A DNA stretch of 64,000 nt from Streptococcus oralis subsp. dentisani (lineage in GTDB: Bacteria; Bacillota; Bacilli; Lactobacillales; Streptococcaceae). Within the stretch, counting starts at the first letter, position 1; each line of letters opens with the position of its first letter. The position numbers and the translations under genes are program-made. The stretch lies in contig NZ_CP034442.1 of assembly GCF_007475365.1 (NCBI RefSeq), forward strand, positions 434,001 through 498,000. The letters run 5' to 3'. Under the pieces are notes generated by a model that was not told where the DNA came from, ran no database searches, and saw nothing but the letters and a program-made list of their open reading frames with translations. This document shows, one piece after another, positions 12,258 to 21,757 of this stretch.

Positions 12258-13373
12258 ATGAAGATTGTAATTGCACCTGATTCTTTTAAAGAAAGTTTGA
12301 CGGCAGAAGAGGTCGCTCAAGCTATAAAAAGAGGATTCCAAAAATCGATAGCAGATGTAGAATGTCTGCTCTGTCCTGTTGGTGATGGTGGGGAAGGAAC
12401 TGTAGACGCTATTCGCCATTCTCTTGAACTCGAAGAAAAATGGCAAGAGGTGACGGGACCTTTTGGTCTAAAAGAAGCAATGCGCTACTTTCAGAAAGAT
12501 CAAAGGGCACTCTTTGAAGTTGCTGACTTGGTTGGTTTAGGGAAGATTCCGCAGGAGAAACGAAATCCCCTCCACATCCAAACACGTGGTATCGGAGAGT
12601 TGATTCGTCACCTCATAGAACTTGGAATGAAAGAAATCTATATCGGTGTTGGCGGTACCGCAAGCAATGATGGTGGAATTGGCATTGCTGCTGGTCTGGG
12701 TTATCGCTTTTATGATAAGAATGGAAAAGAATTGCCAGCTTGCGGTCAGACTTTGCTTGAGTTCGAGTCAATTTCAGACAGCGAGTTGTATAGGATTCCT
12801 GAAGATGTGAAGATTCGCATTTTAGCAGATGTCGTGAGTCCTCTATGTGGCCACCAAGGAGCGACCTATACATTTGGAAAACAAAAGGGCTTGGAACCTG
12901 CATTGTTTGAGACAGTAGATCTGGCTATACAGGGGTTCTATGAAAAATTCTCACCTTCAACCCTATCTCTGAAGGGAGCAGGAGCTGGTGGTGGGATTGC
13001 TGCTGGGCTATGTGCTTTTGCTGAGGCCTGTATCGTATCTGGGATTGATACTTGCTTGGATTTGATTGACTTTGATAAGAAAGTTGCAGGTGCTGACTTG
13101 GTTATTGTCGGAGAGGGCAGACTGGACTGTCAAAGCTTTGCTGGAAAAGCTCCTATCGGTGTAGCAAAAAGAACCCCTAACGGAGTTCCTATTATCGCTA
13201 TTTGCGGTAGTCTTGCTGACGATTTGCCTCCCCTACCATTCGAAAATATACAGGCAGCCTTTTCTATTTTAGAGAAAAGTGAACCACTAGAAGATAGTCT
13301 GAAAAATGCAAGCCTCTATTTGGAGCACACAGCTGCTAATATTGGTCGTTTATTAAAGTTGAGGAAGGATTAA
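12258..13373 (+). CDS. glxK: Glycerate kinase
   Basis: This enzyme phosphorylates glycerate, feeding phosphoglycerate into lower glycolysis. The 371-residue protein begins [20 protein letters not shown], the typical start of the GlxK/GarK family. It also has [13 protein letters not shown] near residue 40, [13 protein letters not shown] near residue 130, and a glycine-rich [20 protein letters not shown] segment near residue 283. It lies directly upstream of eno, a metabolic neighbour. Its last codons overlap by 4 bp the end of the convergent gene at 13370. Confidence 0.92.
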   Translation: MKIVIAPDSFKESLTAEEVAQAIKRGFQKSIADVECLLCPVGDGGEGTVDAIRHSLELEEKWQEVTGPFGLKEAMRYFQKDQRALFEVADLVGLGKIPQEKRNPLHIQTRGIGELIRHLIELGMKEIYIGVGGTASNDGGIGIAAGLGYRFYDKNGKELPACGQTLLEFESISDSELYRIPEDVKIRILADVVSPLCGHQGATYTFGKQKGLEPALFETVDLAIQGFYEKFSPSTLSLKGAGAGGGIAAGLCAFAEACIVSGIDTCLDLIDFDKKVAGADLVIVGEGRLDCQSFAGKAPIGVAKRTPNGVPIIAICGSLADDLPPLPFENIQAAFSILEKSEPLEDSLKNASLYLEHTAANIGRLLKLRKD

Positions 13374-13816
13374 CCCAACCATTTTTTCCAGATGGATTTT
13401 TTCGGAGTTTCTGTCTTTTTCTCCTCCCAGAGATTCGAGAATGCAAGTCTAAGGTCCTTTTCATCTACTTGAACAGGTTCATTCGTGTGAATAACTAGAC
13501 CAAAAGGAGAGGTGATATGATCGTCTGAAACAATAGTCGCCTGGCAGTTGCTTTCCTTTGCTTGTTTTAAGTAAAAGACCTGTTTGTCAAACTCAATATT
13601 TGGTGAGATTTTCACAAAAAGTTCCTCTACCTTTTCTTGAAAGCCCTCTAAAATAGAGAAAAATCCATGTTCTAATTCAGGACTATTGGCAGTATTGATA
13701 TCCGCGTAGCCAAGAACTCTTTCCTCGAAAGTACCGAGGTAGCGGCGTTGTTCATCTGGGTTTAATTTCGGCCCACCATGAGTTTTTTCTAGTAGTTGTT
13801 TTGATAAATCTGTCAT
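13370..13816 (-). CDS. YueI family protein (DUF1694)
   Basis: This 148-residue protein resembles the YueI/DUF1694 family of Firmicutes. Recognisable features are the N-terminal segment [20 protein letters not shown] followed by TFEERVLG, and a central [10 protein letters not shown] stretch. The family has a known fold but no firmly established function; weak resemblance to RNA-binding ribosomal proteins has been suggested. It is the only - strand gene in the first 31 kb, wedged between the glycerate kinase gene and eno. Confidence 0.75.
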   Translation of the reverse strand: MTDLSKQLLEKTHGGPKLNPDEQRRYLGTFEERVLGYADINTANSPELEHGFFSILEGFQEKVEELFVKISPNIEFDKQVFYLKQAKESNCQATIVSDDHITSPFGLVIHTNEPVQVDEKDLRLAFSNLWEEKKTETPKKSIWKKWLG

Positions 13817-13912
13817 AAAAACAGTATATCACAAAAAACGCAAGAAAACAGACAAAAGAAAGCGATTACTTTATAAAGTTAAGGAAAATTTGCACAAAGA
13901 TAACGTTTTTTC

Positions 13913-13941
13913 TTGAAAAACGCTTATTTTTAAGGTATCAT
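13913..13941 (+). promoter_or_regulatory. Promoter of eno
   Basis: TTGAAA and TATCAT are separated by 17 bp, and the eno start is 37 bp further on behind AAAGGAGAG. This is a strong arrangement, as expected for a highly expressed glycolytic gene. Confidence 0.7.
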
Positions 13942-13975
13942 AGAGGTGTAAAAAATTTAACTCAAAGGAGAGTAA

Positions 13976-15281
<1,306 letters not shown>

Positions 15282-15283
<2 letters not shown>

Positions 15284-15304
15284 AATAGTTCAGTGAACTA
15301 TTTT
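15282..15304 (+). terminator. First hairpin after eno
   Basis: The perfect stem AAAATAGTTCA / TGAACTATTTT begins inside the eno stop codon and is followed only by AT. It probably acts with the stronger terminator about 55 bp downstream. Confidence 0.6.
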
Positions 15305-15355
15305 ATCCCGAACCTTGAAATTCAAAAGTTCGGTCGTTGATTTAACAACGTTTTA

Positions 15356-15388
15356 AGCCCCTCGGATTTTATCCGAAGGGCTTTTTTT
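15356..15388 (+). terminator. Strong terminator of eno
   Basis: The stem AGCCC-TCGGAT / ATCCGA-GGGCT is followed by seven T residues. Between the two hairpins there is a further small palindrome (CGTTG / CAACG). Confidence 0.9.
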
Positions 15389-15423
15389 CTGTTCAGGGGG
15401 CAAAAAGGAGGCAGTGTTTATGG

Positions 15424-15429
15424 TATAAT
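15424..15429 (+). promoter_or_regulatory. Extended -10 promoter for the cysteine-cluster gene
   Basis: TGGTATAAT is an extended -10 element 30 bp upstream of the next gene. No clear -35 box is visible. Confidence 0.5.
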
Positions 15430-15459
15430 AGACAAAAACACTTGTATTAGAAAGCAATT

Positions 15460-15954
15460 ATGTCTAAAGAAATTGATATTGAGTATTACCACCAACTAGC
15501 ACTGCAAAAGCAGAAGGAGCACCGCAAAGTGTTAGCTAATCTAAAGAAAAAACCTCCTAAAAACTTAGATAAGATTGCCCAGCAGATTCACCAAGAAGTC
15601 TTTGATGAGATTGATTGTACTGCCTGTGCTAACTGTTGCAAGACATTGGGACCCAACTTCAAAGAAGCTGATATTACCCGTATCGCCAAATACTTTAAGA
15701 TGAAATTACCAGCTTTTGAAGCGGAATTCCTTCAGGTGGATGAAGATGGGGATAAAGTTTTCAAATCCATGCCTTGCCCCTTTCTAGGAGGAGACAATCT
15801 CTGCTCCATCTATGACGTTCGTCCCAAGGCCTGTCGTGAATTTCCCCATACAGATCGTAAAAAGATCCATCAAATAAATCATTTGACGATTAAGAATACC
15901 TTGACCTGCCCAGCAGCTTATCTCTTTGTTGAGAAATTAAAGGATAGGTTATAG
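15460..15954 (+). CDS. YkgJ-family cysteine cluster protein
   Basis: This 164-residue protein has a CxxC-type cluster in CTACANCCKTLGP (about residues 48-60) and a second cysteine group in CPFLGGDNLCSIYDVRPKAC (about residues 107-126). This is the UPF0153/YkgJ zinc- or iron-sulphur-binding pattern. The N-terminal 45 residues are rich in Lys and Gln and predicted to be helical. The exact role of the family is unknown. The Shine-Dalgarno sequence is weak (AGAAAG), and the gene appears monocistronic. Confidence 0.8.
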   Translation: MSKEIDIEYYHQLALQKQKEHRKVLANLKKKPPKNLDKIAQQIHQEVFDEIDCTACANCCKTLGPNFKEADITRIAKYFKMKLPAFEAEFLQVDEDGDKVFKSMPCPFLGGDNLCSIYDVRPKACREFPHTDRKKIHQINHLTIKNTLTCPAAYLFVEKLKDRL

Positions 15955-16024
15955 AAATATACACCTCTGAATCTTGTACAAATATTCTAGGGCGGAAGTA
16001 TCTGATATCTGATAGACTATAGAT

Positions 16025-16133
16025 AGAATTGAACATGGCCTAAAAGCTGTGTGAAAAAGATAAAATTTCCTAGGACCAGAAACTCCAGCGTCAATTTTCC
16101 TATTTTCACTTTGCTTTTAACGTCTTTTGTATC
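16025..16133. repeat. RUP-like foldback repeat, copy A
   Basis: This 109-bp stretch matches a second copy at 27251-27360 over its full length at roughly 80% identity. Its centre folds back: the arm at 16051-16068 pairs with 16093-16109. One base pair in this stem differs from copy B in a compensatory way (A-T here, C-G there). The length is close to the 107 bp reported for the pneumococcal RUP element, but I cannot confirm the family by sequence. It ends just before the regulator gene. Confidence 0.7.
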
Positions 16134-16157
16134 TTGTGGAGGTAAGAAGAAACGAAT

Positions 16158-16994
16158 ATGATGCATCAATTCAATCAAACCATGGATTATTTGGAGCAGC
16201 AACTGACTTCAGAAGTGGATATGAAAAGATTTCAACAGCTATCTGGCTATTCTTATCCTCTCTTTAGCAGGCTCTTTTCCATCCTAGCAGATATGACTTT
16301 AGCAGAATATTTGCGCAATCGCAGGCTGTCAGAAGCTGTGACAGACTTGCGGGAAAGCACTGAGAAAGTCATTGACATAGCGCTGAAATACGGCTATGAC
16401 TCTGCGGATGCCTTCAGCGCAGCCTTTAAGAAATTCCATGGTGCGACCCCCTCAGAAGTTCGAAATGGAAAACCTTATCGGGTCTTTCCTAGACTTCAAT
16501 TATCCTTAAAGATTACAGGAGGAAAGAACATGGATATCAAGATTCAAAAGAAACCTGCTTTTACCGTGGCAGGCGTTCTATTGGAAGCTATTGACAATAG
16601 CCAATGCCCGTCTGCATGGGAGCAGCTTTATGCAAATCACAGCTTTGAAAGTCTAGAGAGTCTGGGAAGTGGCCAATCCTTTGGTCTCTGCTCGGATGTG
16701 AAAGAAGGCGAAATCATTAACTACATGGCGGCTTATGATGTGACGGATAAAGCGAAAGCAGAAGAACTAGGTCTGTCAATCAAAGACATCCCAGCAGCTG
16801 AATATGCTATCGTCCCAGTCAAAGGTCCTATACCAGCTAGCATTCACAATGCTTGGAAGTATGTTTTGGAGGTTTTTTTCCCAGAAACAGGCTATCGCCA
16901 CTCAGGAGCGCCAGATTTTGAAGTCTATACTGAAGGAGATATGTCGTCACCAGACTATCAAATGGAACTCTGGATACCAGTAAGCAAGGACTAG
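16158..16994 (+). CDS. AraC-family regulator with GyrI-like effector domain
   Basis: This 278-residue protein has an N-terminal AraC/XylS double helix-turn-helix (about residues 10-105, including ALKYGYDSADAFSAAFKKFHG, of which the second half is the classic AraC signature) and a C-terminal GyrI-like/effector-binding domain (about residues 125-278, MDIKIQKKPAFTVAGVLL onward, ending MELWIPVSKD). This architecture is typical of Rob/SoxS-like regulators that sense small molecules or drugs. The start ATG lies 15 bases after GGAGG, which is unusually far, but an in-frame stop at 16143 excludes a start closer to that site. The preceding RUP-like element may supply or alter its leader. Confidence 0.8.
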   Translation: MMHQFNQTMDYLEQQLTSEVDMKRFQQLSGYSYPLFSRLFSILADMTLAEYLRNRRLSEAVTDLRESTEKVIDIALKYGYDSADAFSAAFKKFHGATPSEVRNGKPYRVFPRLQLSLKITGGKNMDIKIQKKPAFTVAGVLLEAIDNSQCPSAWEQLYANHSFESLESLGSGQSFGLCSDVKEGEIINYMAAYDVTDKAKAEELGLSIKDIPAAEYAIVPVKGPIPASIHNAWKYVLEVFFPETGYRHSGAPDFEVYTEGDMSSPDYQMELWIPVSKD

Positions 16995-17029
16995 ATAATT
17001 TTCTATTTTTTATAAAGATGGAAAGCTGA

Positions 17030-17061
17030 CTCTGTAGAAGGTATCTTTTACAGAGTTTTTC
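17030..17061 (+). terminator. Terminator after the AraC-type regulator
   Basis: The stem CTCTGTA / TACAGAG has a 12-base loop and is followed by TTTTTC. Confidence 0.75.
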
Positions 17062-17197
17062 TTTGTTTGAGAAATAACTTATGCAAAAAAGAATTACAAT
17101 TTAATTTAAATTTAAGTATAAAGAAATTCATGTCTATAAATCAAACATACCATAATTTTTGTTTGGATTTTATGGGGCATACGAATAGTTTTCTCGG

Positions 17198-17203
17198 TAT
17201 AAT
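17198..17203 (+). promoter_or_regulatory. Probable -10 box for the BtrH-like gene
   Basis: TATAAT stands 30 bp upstream of the ATG at 17233. No convincing -35 box is seen. The 100 bp before it are very AT-rich. Confidence 0.45.
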
Positions 17204-17232
17204 AGTCCCATAGAAGATAAGGAGGCAGGAAT

Positions 17233-18147
17233 ATGCAGATGTATTTTGGAGATGTGTCGCTTTGCTATAGCTATTCATTGGCAATGGCACTAGAAACCTA
17301 TGGTTATGACTTTAAAGCAGAGTTTTTAGAGGCAATTATGGTGATGGGAAATGGCGCTAGTATCGTGAAGGAAGATGAGGTGCACCCTTTAGTATTCTTT
17401 GATAATGGAATGCCAGACCTTTCCATCTCTCATTCCTTAAAAATACTTGGGTTTGACTTTGAAGAATTCTATCTAAAAGATGGAGCGGAAGTAGATTTGG
17501 AAGAGGTTAAAGGAAAGTTGGAAACGTTTCTGTCTAATGGACCTGTCGTACTGGGTCCTCTTGATATGGGCCATTTGACTTACAATCCCAATCACACAAT
17601 CCTTTATGGTGTAGATCACTTTGTAACTGTGTATGCTGTTGATGGTCAGCATCTCTATTTGCATGATCCAGCTGGTTTTGCCTGTATGAAGGTTACTTTT
17701 AATGACATTTTAGAAGCTTGGAAGGCGGAAGCTATTGACTATAAGCGTGGAGCATACTCCATGTGGGGAAATTTTAAGAAGGTCAAGAGTCCTAGTCAGA
17801 CTGAAATCTATCAGGAAACAGCAAGGATTATGAAGAACCGATATCTGAATGGTCAAAACGGTGTTTTGGAATGCTATGCAAAAGCAGTTGCTGAAAACGG
17901 CTTAAATACGGAGCAAAAGCAATTGCATCAGTATTTCAGCTTTAAACTTGCTGCTGTTCGAAATCTCTATCTCAGTAAATTCTTAAAAAACCATGATCCC
18001 GAAGGGGTAAGGTTAAAAGAAGAATTGGCTACTCTATTTGGTCAAGCCCACCTTTCGTGTTTAAAAGAAGATTACCAAGGACTGTCCCACTTGCTCTATC
18101 AGATAGCTGAAGTGGATGACCGCTTTAGAGATTTATATGTAAAGTAG
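17233..18147 (+). CDS. BtrH N-terminal-like / C39-like papain-fold protein
   Basis: This 304-residue cytosolic protein resembles the BtrH N-terminal domain family, which has a papain-like (C39-like) fold. The likely nucleophile is the cysteine in DVSLCYSYSLAMAL (residue 11). The likely His/Asp pair is in YGVDHFVTVYAVDG and LHDPAG (about residues 132-157), the order seen in C39 peptidases. BtrH acts in butirosin synthesis as an acyl transferase, but no antibiotic genes are nearby, so the substrate is unknown. The C-terminal half (from about residue 190) is helical and unassigned. A strong AAGGAGG supports the start. There is no signal peptide. Confidence 0.65.
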   Translation: MQMYFGDVSLCYSYSLAMALETYGYDFKAEFLEAIMVMGNGASIVKEDEVHPLVFFDNGMPDLSISHSLKILGFDFEEFYLKDGAEVDLEEVKGKLETFLSNGPVVLGPLDMGHLTYNPNHTILYGVDHFVTVYAVDGQHLYLHDPAGFACMKVTFNDILEAWKAEAIDYKRGAYSMWGNFKKVKSPSQTEIYQETARIMKNRYLNGQNGVLECYAKAVAENGLNTEQKQLHQYFSFKLAAVRNLYLSKFLKNHDPEGVRLKEELATLFGQAHLSCLKEDYQGLSHLLYQIAEVDDRFRDLYVK

Positions 18148-18176
18148 TGACTATAAGCATAAAATAACTAGTCAGT

Positions 18177-18207
18177 AAAAGCAGTTTTTCGTAAAGAACT
18201 GCTTTTT
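18177..18207 (+). terminator. Terminator after the BtrH-like gene
   Basis: The stem AAAAGCAGTT / AACTGCTTTT has a 10-base loop and is followed by TG-rich sequence. It is immediately followed by the next promoter. Confidence 0.8.
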
Positions 18208-18215
18208 GATTATGG

Positions 18216-18221
18216 TATAAT
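18216..18221 (+). promoter_or_regulatory. Extended -10 promoter for the ClbS-like gene
   Basis: TGGTATAAT lies 49 bp before the ATG at 18270. Confidence 0.5.
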
Positions 18222-18269
18222 GAAGTGAGGAAATAGCATATCCAACTAAAAAATGAAGGGAGAACTCCT

Positions 18270-18812
18270 ATGCCTAGACCAAGAACGAAAGAAGAATTAG
18301 TGTTAGCCTCTAAGGAAAACTATGAAAAGCTCAATCACTTTATATCTAAATTAAGTGAAGAGGAACTACAGACTCCTTTTGATTTTTCAAAAGACCAAAA
18401 GAAAAAAGAAGCTCACTGGAAAAGAGATAAAAATCTAAGAGATGTTCTGATCCATCTCTATGAATGGCATCAGTTACTTTTGACATGGGTACATTCCAAT
18501 CAAAAGGGTCATGAAAGACCTTTTCTCCCTGAACCTTATAATTGGAAAACTTATGGGGAAATGAATGTCGCTTTTTGGAAGAAGCACCAGAGAACGTCCT
18601 TAGAAGAAGCAACCAAACTCCTCAATCAATCGCATGAAGAGGTTTTAGAGTTGATGGAAGGCTTCAGCAATGACGAATTGTTCACAAAAGGTGTCTATAA
18701 GTGGACGGGAGGAACAAGTCTAGGCTCCTACTTTGTCAGTAGCACTTCCAGTCACTATGATTGGGCTCTGAAAAAACTCAAAGCTCATCAGCGAAATTGT
18801 AAGAATAGCTAG
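18270..18812 (+). CDS. ClbS/DfsB family four-helix bundle protein (DUF1706)
   Basis: This 180-residue protein starts MPRPRTKEELVLASKENYEK and has the DinB-like four-helix pattern with VLIHLYEWHQLLLTW near residue 56 and SSHYDWALKKLK near the end. The histidines at these positions correspond to the usual DinB-fold metal positions. The family includes ClbS, which protects against colibactin, and DfsB. Most members are uncharacterised, and here nothing points to a colibactin pathway. The start is preceded by GGGAG. Confidence 0.8.
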   Translation: MPRPRTKEELVLASKENYEKLNHFISKLSEEELQTPFDFSKDQKKKEAHWKRDKNLRDVLIHLYEWHQLLLTWVHSNQKGHERPFLPEPYNWKTYGEMNVAFWKKHQRTSLEEATKLLNQSHEEVLELMEGFSNDELFTKGVYKWTGGTSLGSYFVSSTSSHYDWALKKLKAHQRNCKNS

Positions 18813-18843
18813 TTGAAGTGCTATTGAAATTCACCAAAGGTTC

Positions 18844-19024
18844 TTCTAAGCTTCGAATAGCTCCATTCTCGTGATTTTTGAACAATTCTAGCTTTAGAAT
18901 CCTTCAAAAATTAAAATTTAAGGTTATCATGGACTTAGAATAGACCTAAAACATTTATTTTAATGTAATTCTAAGTTTAGAATTACAATGATATTAAAGT
19001 AATAGAGCTGTTCGATGCTTAGAA
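18844..19024. repeat. Small element with inverted terminal repeats and repeated TTCTAA motifs
   Basis: A 24-bp sequence at 18844-18867 (TTCTAAGCTTCGAATAGCTC followed by CATT) recurs in inverted form at 19001-19024 with only a few mismatches. Between them lie a perfect 10-bp palindrome (GTAATTCTAA / TTAGAATTAC, 18965-18986), a weaker one at 18885-18900, and CTTAGAAT at 18933. This is either a MITE-like remnant of about 181 bp or a multi-site operator. It fills most of the 284-bp gap before the next gene. Confidence 0.55.
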
Positions 19025-19096
19025 TGTCTTGATTCTGAGAAATCTTGACTAGAAAATGCCTCGAATGGCTTTTTTCTGATATAGGTTGATAGATAG

Positions 19097-19600
19097 ATGG
19101 GTGAGATGATGAACATACAAAAAGAGAAAGTTAGAAAAGAGTTGGTGTCCCTCTGTTTGGGAGAGTTCACAGCCGTCCTATCCTTTTGGTTTTGTTTTTT
19201 CCTTTTGAAAAATCGGCTTGGTGATGAGAATAGTCTAGTAACCATTCTCTATCCTCTGTCTTTACTGACATTTATTTTGCTTCAAGGTTCAATCTATTGG
19301 GCGATTTTGATTAGAAGACTGTCGAATCCCCAGTTCGGAAGAGGTAGTGTCCCCAAACTATATGGTGGTTTCAGAATACTAGACCTTGTTTTACTTATTT
19401 TAGGCTTTCCTTTTATAGTCTGGAATACACCGAGTGTCCAAGTGGGTATTATAGCCACACTAATACAGCTTTTTGCCCTTATCGAATGGGTTAATTATTT
19501 CCTCGTACGCTTATCCTATAGTCTGAATCCTCTTGTTTTATGGAAACGAATTACCAAGGGAAAACTTGAAAAGAGTAGAATAGCCAAGGAGTTGGGATAG
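19097..19600 (+). CDS. Membrane protein of unknown function
   Basis: This protein of about 163-167 residues has four probable transmembrane segments (about residues 20-38, 48-72, 92-108 and 115-138), with positively charged N- and C-termini that suggest both ends are cytosolic. I do not recognise the family. ATG codons at 19097, 19106 and 19109 are all possible starts; none has a strong ribosome site. The inverted-repeat element lies directly upstream and may carry its promoter. Confidence 0.6.
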   Translation: MGEMMNIQKEKVRKELVSLCLGEFTAVLSFWFCFFLLKNRLGDENSLVTILYPLSLLTFILLQGSIYWAILIRRLSNPQFGRGSVPKLYGGFRILDLVLLILGFPFIVWNTPSVQVGIIATLIQLFALIEWVNYFLVRLSYSLNPLVLWKRITKGKLEKSRIAKELG

Positions 19601-19640
19601 AGACGAATAAAGAGCTTACCCATTCGTTTTTGTAATATGC

Positions 19641-19646
19641 TATAAT
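19641..19646 (+). promoter_or_regulatory. Extended -10 promoter for the OGG-fold-like gene
   Basis: TGCTATAAT occurs 45 bp upstream of the ATG at 19691. A T-rich -35 region is present but not consensus. Confidence 0.5.
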
Positions 19647-19690
19647 TAATCTATCAAATTTTTTGAATAACTACTAGAAGTGAGATAGAT

Positions 19691-20305
19691 ATGCAAATAA
19701 ACTACAATAGAAAACAGAAATCAGATATTGTTATTCCTAAACCGTCAGCCGTTGAAGTTGAAAAATACTTAAAATCGTGGAAAAATCTTAAAAATTATAA
19801 GTTGCAAGAAGATGCTTTAGATAAATTGTTTTTTGAGCTATTACCAAGTAACGAAGAAATTTCTGATATCTTATTAAAGGTTGCTACATTAAATGATTTT
19901 TATAGCACTAATATTTTTTCAGTTTATCCAGTTGCAAAGCATATACTGAGTCTTAAAATTGATGAGAGATTGAGACAAGGTGATGTAACTTTAGTCAATG
20001 AAATTCAAAATGTTACCATTAACGGAGTAACTAGAAAGTTCTATTCTTTTTCTACAAAATACTGTTCTCATCATAATCCTAACGAATACCCTATTTATGA
20101 TAGCTATGTAGAAAAGGTATTGAAATATTTTAGAAAAACAGATAAATTTTCTAAATTTAAGAATGCAGATCTAAAAGATTATCAAAAATTTAAAAATATA
20201 ATTATTGCTTTTAGAGAATACTACGGATTAGACGAATTTAATCTTAAAGAGATTGATCAGTATTTATGGCAGTTGGGAAAAGAATATTTCCCAAATAAAT
20301 ATTAG
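19691..20305 (+). CDS. Possible standalone OGG-fold / HhH-type protein of unknown function
   Basis: This 204-residue, AT-rich gene differs in base composition from its neighbours, which suggests transfer. The segment FYSFSTKYCSHHNPNEYPIYD (about residues 117-137; keys YS-F-KYCS-H-P-YPIYD) is like the 'FASKYLHFHxPxxFPIxDS' pattern in OGG-type DNA glycosylase-fold proteins, where the aspartate sits in the active site. A typical glycosylase lysine or helix-hairpin-helix could not be pinned down. Such proteins are often seen beside defence genes. The function is inferred only. Confidence 0.45.
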   Translation: MQINYNRKQKSDIVIPKPSAVEVEKYLKSWKNLKNYKLQEDALDKLFFELLPSNEEISDILLKVATLNDFYSTNIFSVYPVAKHILSLKIDERLRQGDVTLVNEIQNVTINGVTRKFYSFSTKYCSHHNPNEYPIYDSYVEKVLKYFRKTDKFSKFKNADLKDYQKFKNIIIAFREYYGLDEFNLKEIDQYLWQLGKEYFPNKY

Positions 20306-20340
20306 CGACTTTTTTCTCACTAAGAAAGGAAAACTTCAAA

Positions 20341-21033
20341 TTGCCCTACAAATTTCTACTCTTCGATCTCGACCACACCTTGCTTGATTTTGATGCTGCT
20401 GAGGATGTGGCTTTGACGCAACTTCTAAAGGAAGAAGGAGTTTCGGATATTCAAGCCTATAAAGACTATTATGTTCCTATGAACAAGGCTCTCTGGAAGG
20501 ACTTGGAACAAAAGAAAATCAGTAAACAAGAGCTGGTTAACACGCGCTTTTCTCGTTTATTTGCTCATTTCGGACTAGAGAAAGACGGTACTTTGCTTGC
20601 CCAGCGTTACCAATTTTATCTCGCACAGCAGGGGCAAACTTTTTCGGGCGCTCATGAATTCTTGGACGGTCTCATCGAGCGCGATTATGAGCTATACGCT
20701 GCGACAAATGGGATTACTGCCATTCAGACAGGGCGTCTGGCTCAATCAGGTTTGGCTCCCTATTTCAACCAAGTTTTTATCTCCGAGCAGTTACAAACAC
20801 AAAAACCTGATGCACTATTCTATGAAAAAATCGGTCAGCAGATTGCTGGATTTGATAAAGAAAAGACACTGATGATTGGAGATTCTCTAACCGCCGACAT
20901 TCAAGGTGGCAATAATGCTGGCATTGATACTATCTGGTACAATCCCCATCATCTGGAAAATAAGACGCAAGCTCAGCCGACTTATGAAGTCCATTCTTAC
21001 CAAGACTTACTAGATTGTTTGGATAAACTGTAA
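20341..21033 (+). CDS. yjjG: YjjG-type HAD 5'-nucleotidase
   Basis: This 230-residue HAD hydrolase has motif I FDLDHTLLDFDAAED (residues about 8-22), motif II ATNG near residue 120, and motif IV GDSLTADIQGG near residue 180. This is the YjjG/YfnB subgroup, which removes phosphate from non-canonical pyrimidine nucleotides (house-cleaning). The start is TTG, preceded by GAAAGGA; there is no upstream ATG in frame close by. It lies upstream of ung and mutX, which also protect DNA from abnormal nucleotides. Confidence 0.85.
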   Translation: MPYKFLLFDLDHTLLDFDAAEDVALTQLLKEEGVSDIQAYKDYYVPMNKALWKDLEQKKISKQELVNTRFSRLFAHFGLEKDGTLLAQRYQFYLAQQGQTFSGAHEFLDGLIERDYELYAATNGITAIQTGRLAQSGLAPYFNQVFISEQLQTQKPDALFYEKIGQQIAGFDKEKTLMIGDSLTADIQGGNNAGIDTIWYNPHHLENKTQAQPTYEVHSYQDLLDCLDKL

Positions 21034-21058
21034 AAAGTGGTTTAGATAGCCACTTTTT
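21032..21058 (+). terminator. Terminator overlapping the ung promoter
   Basis: The stem AAAAAGTGG / CCACTTTTT is followed two bases later by TATAAT (21061-21066), which is the likely -10 box for ung. Confidence 0.8.
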
Positions 21059-21094
21059 GCTATAATAGAGGCAGTAAAAACGAAGGAGTCGGCT

Positions 21095-21748
21095 ATGCAA
21101 CACTCATCTTGGCATGCTTTGATTAAGGAGCAATTACCTGAAGGTTATTTCGGGAAAATCAATCAATTTATGGAGCAGGTTTATGCCCAAGGGACTGTTT
21201 ATCCACCCAAGGAAAAGGTTTTTCAGGCTCTCTTGAAAACTCCGCTTGAAGAAGTTAAGGTGGTGATTCTAGGGCAGGATCCCTATCACGGGCCAGGTCA
21301 AGCTCAGGGCTTGAGTTTTTCTGTACCTGACTCTATCCCAGCTCCGCCATCCTTGCAAAACATCTTGAAAGAATTGTCAGATGATATCGGGGTTAAGAAA
21401 TCTCATGATTTGACGTCTTGGGCTGAGCAAGGAGTCTTACTTCTCAATGCTTGCTTGACGGTTCCTGCTGGTCAGGCCAATGGTCATGCTGGGCAGATAT
21501 GGGAGCCTTTTACAGATGCTGTGATTCAGGTTGTCAATAATCTAGACAGACCTGTAGTCTTTGTACTCTGGGGTGCTTATGCACGCAAGAAGAAGGCCTT
21601 AGTTACCAATCCTCACCACTTGATTATCGAATCAGTCCATCCTAGTCCTTTATCGGTTTACAGAGGATTTTGGGGTTCCAAGCCTTTTTCCAAGGCCAAT
21701 GCATTTTTAACAGAGACAGGACAAGAGCCAATCGATTGGCTTAGATAA
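21095..21748 (+). CDS. ung: Uracil-DNA glycosylase
   Basis: Ung removes uracil from DNA to start base-excision repair. The 217-residue family 1 enzyme has motif [19 protein letters not shown] (about residues 60-77), whose Asp activates water, and motif [12 protein letters not shown] (about residues 186-196). It is followed by mutX with a 9-bp gap. Confidence 0.98.
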   Translation: MQHSSWHALIKEQLPEGYFGKINQFMEQVYAQGTVYPPKEKVFQALLKTPLEEVKVVILGQDPYHGPGQAQGLSFSVPDSIPAPPSLQNILKELSDDIGVKKSHDLTSWAEQGVLLLNACLTVPAGQANGHAGQIWEPFTDAVIQVVNNLDRPVVFVLWGAYARKKKALVTNPHHLIIESVHPSPLSVYRGFWGSKPFSKANAFLTETGQEPIDWLR

Positions 21749-21757
21749 GGAGAAAAT

